From Streptomyces syringium (GTDB lineage Bacteria > Actinomycetota > Actinomycetes > Streptomycetales > Streptomycetaceae), in NCBI RefSeq assembly GCF_017876625.1, contig NZ_JAGIOH010000001.1, positions 6,965,501 to 7,029,500 of the forward strand: a stretch of DNA of 64,000 nucleotides. The letters are read 5' to 3'. Both the position numbers and the translations under genes were made by a program. Below the pieces are notes generated by a model. The model saw nothing but the letters and a program-made list of their open reading frames with translations. It searched no databases and was not told where the DNA came from. This document shows, in pieces, positions 59,380 through 64,000 of this stretch (its first letter is position 1; each line of letters starts with the position of its first letter).

Positions 59380-61404
59380 CTAACGGTTCGAGGGCCGGAC
59401 GTCCACATCGGAGGCCTTCACGAAGGCCACCCGGTGCCCGAACTGGATCTCGTAGTACGTGTCCTTGCCGCGGACCACCCGGTGGCCCTTCTCGTCGAAG
59501 GTCGACGCCCACAGATACTCGCTCGGCGACCGCTGGCCCAGCGCGTAGGCCTGACCGGCGAGCAGCTTGTACGGCAGGGGCGAGACGGCCTGCACCGGCA
59601 CACCCGCCGGATACGCCTCCTTCTCCGGGTACGCGCGCCCGTAGACGGGGATGTCCGTCCGGCCGCGCTTGGGCGTGACCACCTTGCCGTAGGCGTCCAT
59701 CGCCGTCGGACCGTCCCACGGGTTGTGGAACCACGCCTTCTGGCCCAGGTACCAGATGGCGGTCCAGTCGCCCCGGTGACCGGCGACCGCGAACTGCTGA
59801 CCGGTGGAGGCACGGGCACCCGTGTCGTTGACGTCGGTGGTCGAGGCGCCGCCGTCGGGGCGCAGACCGATGTCCTTCACCAGCGGGGCGTCCGGGCCGG
59901 GCCCGGTGTGCAGCCGGACCGCTCCCGAACCGTGCCGGACACAGGCCTGACCGGGCTTGACGCAGCCGGTGTAGTCGATCTGGTGGTCGTGGTAGAGCGG
60001 CGCGATGGTGACCATGCCGGCGAACGGGCCGCCCGTGGGCTGGAAGGGCCTGCCCATCAGCGCGAAGTAGTGCGCCCAGTCCCAGTACGGGCCGGGGTCG
60101 GTGTGCATGCCCCTGATCGTCGCGGTGGTGGTGCCGGGGACATTGTCGTGGCCCAGGATGTGCTGCCGGTCCAACGGGATCTTCAGCTTGTGCGCCAGAT
60201 ACTTCACCAGCCGGGCGGACGTACGGTACATCGCCTCCGTGTACCAGGCGTCGGGCTGGGCGAGGAAGCCCTCGTGCTCGATGCCGACCGACTTGGCGTT
60301 CACATACCAATTGCCCGCGTGCCAGGCGACGTCCTTGGTCGGCACGTGCTGCGCGATGTGGCCGTCCGAGGAGCGCACGGTGTAGTTCCAGGAGACGTAC
60401 GTCGGATCCTTCACCAGCTTGATCGAGGTCTCCCACGACCCCTCGGTGTCATGGACGATGATGAAATCGGGCTTCTGCGACGTCGGCCGGTTCGCCCGGT
60501 CGTGGTTGCCGTAGTCCTCGCCCTCGAGCTTCTGGTACGGCGCGGGGATCGACTCGCAGGCCACGGTGGGCGGGCATTCGACCCCGGCGGCCGGGGGTGT
60601 GGCCAGGCCCAGCCGCCGCACCTGCTCCGTACGGGCCGCCAGCCGCGGCGTCGCGGCCAGCGTGACGTGCTGGCCCGCGTCGGTGGTGCGCCGCTCGCCG
60701 GTGCGGATGACGTCCATGACGTCGTTCGCGAAGGTGGCCGCGGTCGCCGCGTCCGAGGCGCCCGAGTAGCTCGCCACCGCGCCGTACCAGTCGGCGGGAC
60801 TCCCGCTCGGCGGCAGCCCCAGCCGCTTCTGCGCGGCGGCCAGCAGCGCGGCGCCGCCCAGCACATTGGCCGAGGTCTCCTGCCGCAGCGCCTTGCCGGA
60901 CAGGCCCGTCAGCGCCGCGGCACGCTCCAGGGTGCGCAGCCGCGCCGGGAGCGGGCCCGCCGTGATCGGCCGCTCGGCCGCGCGGGCGGCCGCACGGGGC
61001 CGGGCGGCGTCACCCCGGGCGTCCTCCCCGGCCTCGCTGTGGTGCGGGGCCCCGGCCAGGGCCGTGGCCGCGTCGGTGAGATGCATCGGGCCGTAGCCCC
61101 CCGTGACGCTCGGGGCGCCGCCGTGGGAGTCCCAGCGCGACTCCAGATAGGAGACGGCCAGCAGCACGCTCTGCGGGACGCGGTACTTCGCCGAGGCATC
61201 GGCGAAGGCTCGCTGCAACGCTCCGGAGCCCGGCTGTCCGGCCGTCGCGGTCGGCGCGGCGGCGAGCACGGGCAACAGCAGGGCGGCCGACGCGACGGCG
61301 CCGGCCGCCCGCAGGGTACGGCAGGATCGAAGGGGACGTCCGCGCGGACGTCTACGGGGGCGGGTCGGTGGGGTGCTCCATGACTCCGCGGCGGATCCTC
61401 GCAA
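59380..61404 (-). CDS. Secreted N-acetylmuramoyl-L-alanine amidase with SH3-like C-terminus
   Basis: This 674-residue exported protein has an Arg-rich N-terminus, then a hydrophobic AAGAVASAALLLPVLAAAP signal and cleavage near ATAGQ. Residues ~60-215 resemble a lysozyme-like domain (VPQSVLLAVSYLESRWD with Glu, GGYGPMHLTDA). An Amidase_2 domain follows, with zinc His in FIIVHDTEGSW, WHAGNWYVNAKSVGIEHEG and ILGHDNVPGTTT. The end carries SH3-type wall-binding repeats (AVRLHTGPGPDAPLV, PVYGRAYPEKEAYP). It cuts the peptidoglycan stem peptide. The TTG at 61404 is taken as start because it follows AAGGAGG at 5 bases. The ATG near 61371 is out of frame. Confidence 0.88.
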   Translation of the reverse strand: MRGSAAESWSTPPTRPRRRPRGRPLRSCRTLRAAGAVASAALLLPVLAAAPTATAGQPGSGALQRAFADASAKYRVPQSVLLAVSYLESRWDSHGGAPSVTGGYGPMHLTDAATALAGAPHHSEAGEDARGDAARPRAAARAAERPITAGPLPARLRTLERAAALTGLSGKALRQETSANVLGGAALLAAAQKRLGLPPSGSPADWYGAVASYSGASDAATAATFANDVMDVIRTGERRTTDAGQHVTLAATPRLAARTEQVRRLGLATPPAAGVECPPTVACESIPAPYQKLEGEDYGNHDRANRPTSQKPDFIIVHDTEGSWETSIKLVKDPTYVSWNYTVRSSDGHIAQHVPTKDVAWHAGNWYVNAKSVGIEHEGFLAQPDAWYTEAMYRTSARLVKYLAHKLKIPLDRQHILGHDNVPGTTTATIRGMHTDPGPYWDWAHYFALMGRPFQPTGGPFAGMVTIAPLYHDHQIDYTGCVKPGQACVRHGSGAVRLHTGPGPDAPLVKDIGLRPDGGASTTDVNDTGARASTGQQFAVAGHRGDWTAIWYLGQKAWFHNPWDGPTAMDAYGKVVTPKRGRTDIPVYGRAYPEKEAYPAGVPVQAVSPLPYKLLAGQAYALGQRSPSEYLWASTFDEKGHRVVRGKDTYYEIQFGHRVAFVKASDVDVRPSNR

Positions 61405-61539
61405 TGCAGCCTCCTTGGGACGGGCCGTGCCATGCGCTGGGATGGTAGGGGCGCGATCAGGCGTGCGGGACCGGACTTTCCAGAGGTAACCGCAATCCGA
61501 CGATCCGTCAATCACCGTGATGAGCCGGTGTCGGACGTG

Positions 61540-61582
61540 CCGAACGCCCGTGTCGGGGCGTTCTCCCGGCACGGGCGTTCGG
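61540..61582 (-). terminator. Hairpin downstream of the phosphotransferase gene
   Basis: CCGAACGCCCGTG and CACGGGCGTTCGG are perfect 13-bp arms around a 17-nt loop, 85 bases beyond the phosphotransferase stop and upstream of the amidase promoter. Confidence 0.65.
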
Positions 61583-61666
61583 TCTGCGGGGCGGTGCTGC
61601 TCCAATGCGGTGAATGCGGGGAGAATCCCGGCCCGCCGCGCGCCGGGCGCGGCGGGCCCGCCGCGC

Positions 61667-62776
61667 TCAGCGGGTGCCCACCGCCGCCCGGACGGCCCGC
61701 CGGGCCAGCGCGCAGTCGTCGTGCAGCCGGCGCAGCAGCAGCCGCTGCTCCTCTCCCGCATCGGCCATGCCGGGCCCCGACGGCGTGGGGTCCTGCATGG
61801 AACGCTGCACGGCGGTCTCGTACGTACGGATCTCGCGGGTCAGTACGAGCATGAGATTCACCAGAAAGGCGTCACGGGAAGCGGGCCCCGCGGCCTGCGC
61901 GTGCTGACTGATCTGACGCCGCGCCACCGGGGCATCGCCGAGGACGGTCCACAGCGTGGCCAGGTCGTACCCCGGCAGATACCAGCCGGCCTGGTCCCAG
62001 TCGACCAGCACCGGCCCGGCGGGCGAGAGCAGGATGTTCGACAACAGGGCGTCGCCGTGGCAGAACTGCCCCTGGACGTGCGCCAGTCCGTGCAGCAGCT
62101 TCTGGAGATCGCCCAGGTCACGGTCGGTGAGCAGGCCGAGCTCGTGGAAGCGGGCGATGCGCTTGCCGTAGTCCAGCGGCATGTCGAACATGCCGGCCGG
62201 TGGCCGCCAGAGGTTGACCCGGCAGATCGCGCCGAGCGCCGCCCGCACATCGGCGCGGGGCGGGGAGTCCACCGGATGCCGCTGGCCGGCGGCCGGGCGG
62301 CCGGGCATCCGCTCGATGACGAGTGTGCAGTTGTCCGGATCGGCTGCGATGAGCCGGGGTACCCGCACAGGCGGGCGATGGCGCACGAAGGCGCGATATG
62401 TGGCTATTTCGTGCCGGAATCGTTCGGCCCAGGCCGGAGAGTGATCAGTTAAGCACTTGGCCACGGCCGTCGAGCGTCCGGTCGTACCGACCAGAAGGAC
62501 CGAGCGTGCGCTGCGACGCAGTACCTGGACGGGGTTGAACTCCGGACAGATGCGGTGCACCGACGTGATGGCCGCGCGCAGCTGCGTCCCCTGCGGGCCG
62601 GACAGGTCGATTCTTCCGCTGAGCGGTTGGGCGCCGATCCCCGGGGCCCGCCGGGCCCGGCCCGCCCCGAACGCGGCTCCCGCGGCGTGGGAGGGGTCGA
62701 GATACGGCCCTCCGCCGCTCGCTTGCGGTCGGATCGGTCGGGGCGGCGCGGACACGGAGGTCGATGCTGCATACAT
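61667..62776 (-). CDS. APH-family phosphotransferase
   Basis: This 369-residue protein has a small-molecule-kinase fold: a Lys in STAVAKCLTDH, LVIERMPGRPA hinge, the catalytic loop FCHGDALLSNILLS and the metal motif VLVDWDQAGW. The first ~65 residues are Pro/Ala-rich and probably disordered. The family phosphorylates aminoglycosides, macrolides, choline, sugars or other alcohols. It is far from the biosynthetic cluster and looks like a conserved chromosomal gene, so a resistance role should not be assumed. The ATG at 62776 follows an AAGGGA region. Confidence 0.85.
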   Translation of the reverse strand: MYAASTSVSAPPRPIRPQASGGGPYLDPSHAAGAAFGAGRARRAPGIGAQPLSGRIDLSGPQGTQLRAAITSVHRICPEFNPVQVLRRSARSVLLVGTTGRSTAVAKCLTDHSPAWAERFRHEIATYRAFVRHRPPVRVPRLIAADPDNCTLVIERMPGRPAAGQRHPVDSPPRADVRAALGAICRVNLWRPPAGMFDMPLDYGKRIARFHELGLLTDRDLGDLQKLLHGLAHVQGQFCHGDALLSNILLSPAGPVLVDWDQAGWYLPGYDLATLWTVLGDAPVARRQISQHAQAAGPASRDAFLVNLMLVLTREIRTYETAVQRSMQDPTPSGPGMADAGEEQRLLLRRLHDDCALARRAVRAAVGTR

Positions 62777-63011
62777 GGGCGGAACAGATCCCTTCGTGTG
62801 CCGACGAGTTGCCGCGCATCCCGGCCCCCGGGGTCCGGTGCACCCTGGGGAATGCCCTCCGGTCGGCGGGGGCCGGGGTTGCGCGTTCCTACATCACACC
62901 CGGCCGCCGGTGGCACACCATCTGGCGCACCCTGGCGAAGCCTGGCGAATACTCGCTTGGCCCATGACGGGCCGATACCTTCAAGTCAGCCGAGGAACCT
63001 GGGGGCTTGAC

Positions 63012-64000
63012 GTGACAAGGGAACCCAACACCCGCCTGGCGGATCTGTTCGGCCTCGCCGGATGGACCAAGGGCGAGCTGGCGAGACTCGTGAACCGGCA
63101 GGCGGCTGTCATGGGACATCCGCAGCTGGCGACCGACACCTCGCGGGTCCGGCGCTGGATCGACATGGGGGAGTCCCCCCGGGATCCCGTGCCCAAGGTG
63201 CTGGCCGCCCTGTTCACCGAGCGTCTCGGTCGTGTCGTGACCATTGAGGATCTCGGGTTCGGCCGGCGCGGGCGCGCGACCAAGGGGCAGTCCGTGGACG
63301 GACTGCCCTGGGCGCCCGAGCGGACGGCCGCGGTCCTCACCGAATTCACGGGAATGGACCTCATGCTCAACCGACGCGGCTTGGTGGGCGCGTGCGCCGC
63401 GCTCTCCGCAGGCTCAGCACTCAGCAGCGCCATGCACGACTGGCTGCACACCGACCCCCTCCTCACCTCCGACGCCCCCCGGCTCGACGACCCGCTGCGC
63501 AGGGACGGCGCGTACACCGACGCCGCGGGATTCGACCGCTACGAGGCGGCGCCCGTGGGCTCCACCGAGATCGACGCCCTGGAGCGCTCGGTCGACGTCT
63601 TCCGCGCCTGGGACGCGGCCCGCGGCGGCGGGTTGCAGCGCAAGGCGGTGGTCGGCCAGCTCAATGAGGTGGGCGGCATGCTCTCCTACCGCCACCCCGA
63701 ACACCTCCAGCGCAGGCTCTGGGGCGTCGCCGCGAATCTCGCGGTGCTGGCGGGGTGGATGTCCCATGACGTGGGCCTGGAGCCCACCGCGCAGAAGTAC
63801 TTCGTCATCGCCGCGCACGCGGCCCGCGAGGGCGGCGACCGGCCGCGCGCGGGCGAGGCGCTCTCCCGGGCCGCCCGGCAGATGGTCCACCTCGGCCGCC
63901 CGGACGACGCCCTGGACCTGATGAAGCTCGCCAAGTCCGGCTCCGGCAGCGAGACCCTGCCGCGCACCCGGGCCATGCTGTACACGATCGAGGCCTGGGC
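63012..64000 (+). CDS. Developmental-type regulator with TPR-like C-terminus, 3' end outside window
   Basis: The frame is open from the GTG at 63012 to the window end, so 329 residues are visible and the stop lies outside. The N-terminus (LADLFGLAGWTKGELARLVN and RVRRWIDMGESPRDP) is a helix-turn-helix region. Residues ~100-150 form a variable linker, and the rest is helical with TPR-like features (RPRAGEALSRAARQMVHLGR, DDALDLMKLAKSG). It resembles NsdA/NsdB-type streptomycete regulators that hold back sporulation and antibiotic production. I recall that family by sequence style, so the exact member is uncertain. The gene is not overlapped by any better candidate. Confidence 0.75.
   Translation, partial: MTREPNTRLADLFGLAGWTKGELARLVNRQAAVMGHPQLATDTSRVRRWIDMGESPRDPVPKVLAALFTERLGRVVTIEDLGFGRRGRATKGQSVDGLPWAPERTAAVLTEFTGMDLMLNRRGLVGACAALSAGSALSSAMHDWLHTDPLLTSDAPRLDDPLRRDGAYTDAAGFDRYEAAPVGSTEIDALERSVDVFRAWDAARGGGLQRKAVVGQLNEVGGMLSYRHPEHLQRRLWGVAANLAVLAGWMSHDVGLEPTAQKYFVIAAHAAREGGDRPRAGEALSRAARQMVHLGRPDDALDLMKLAKSGSGSETLPRTRAMLYTIEAW

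Noticed and set aside
61667..62776. Possible self-resistance kinase for the left-hand cluster
   Set aside because: It is about 40 kb away among housekeeping-type genes and has its own terminator, so no link is supported.
1..64000. CRISPR arrays, tRNA and rRNA genes
   Set aside because: No regularly spaced repeat array, no cloverleaf-like segment and no rRNA-like sequence were found by eye.

Overview
The window is high-GC actinobacterial chromosome, almost certainly Streptomyces or a close relative. Supporting signs are very GC-rich third codon positions, many GTG starts and 4-nt start/stop overlaps, three rare in-frame TTA codons confined to one gene cluster, a DUF397 protein, a serine/threonine kinase, and a regulator of the streptomycete developmental type at the right edge. 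No rRNA, tRNA or CRISPR array was seen.

Region 1 (1 to about 22.6 kb) is a biosynthetic gene cluster whose left end lies outside the window. After a partial stand-alone condensation domain and a hairpin, fifteen same-strand genes (1735-19782) run as one tightly coupled operon. They encode a nucleoside-2-deoxyribosyltransferase-like hydrolase, a dihydroorotate-dehydrogenase-like flavoprotein, a creatininase-family amidohydrolase, a GNAT/FemAB-like acyltransferase, a nucleotide-sugar dehydrogenase, a sugar epimerase, a GT4 glycosyltransferase, a sugar nucleotidyltransferase, a DegT aminotransferase, a glycoside-hydrolase-like protein, an amidohydrolase, a methyltransferase, a free condensation domain, a zinc alcohol dehydrogenase and an A-T-C peptide synthetase. 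An opposing aldehyde dehydrogenase, a free carrier protein and an AhpD-like protein follow. The parts list suggests an amino-sugar or nucleoside core decorated by a dissociated peptide synthetase. I cannot name a known product.

Region 2 (about 22.6-36.2 kb) is a mosaic of small units: a hydrolase divergent from a LysR regulator, a PAP2 phosphatase, an acyl-CoA dehydrogenase, a monooxygenase/ArsR pair with twin operators, an I36-like secreted protein, a DJ-1/PfpI protein, a catalytically degenerate SDR fused to a SnoaL-like domain, a secreted protein divergent from a two-component system, and a kinase carrying eight TPR-like repeats.

Region 3 (36211-38727) is a group II intron on the minus strand, with recognisable 5' end, domain V, domain VI and an RT-maturase-HNH protein, inserted antisense into an intergenic inverted repeat.

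Region 4 (38.7-57.9 kb) is rich in acyl-CoA chemistry: a nitronate-monooxygenase-like protein, several acyl-CoA ligases (one broken by a hairpin insertion), a PaaK ligase, two divergent P450s with a terpene synthase, and a FadD19-like ligase divergent from an enoyl-CoA hydratase, a DUF35 protein and two SCP2-type thiolases. The last group resembles actinobacterial sterol side-chain degradation. A ChW-repeat secreted protein and an N-terminal-nucleophile acylase lie within this region.

Region 5 (57.9-64 kb) holds chromosomal housekeeping and regulatory genes: DUF397, an ACT-domain protein, a conserved hypothetical, a secreted amidase, a phosphotransferase and a partial regulator running off the end.
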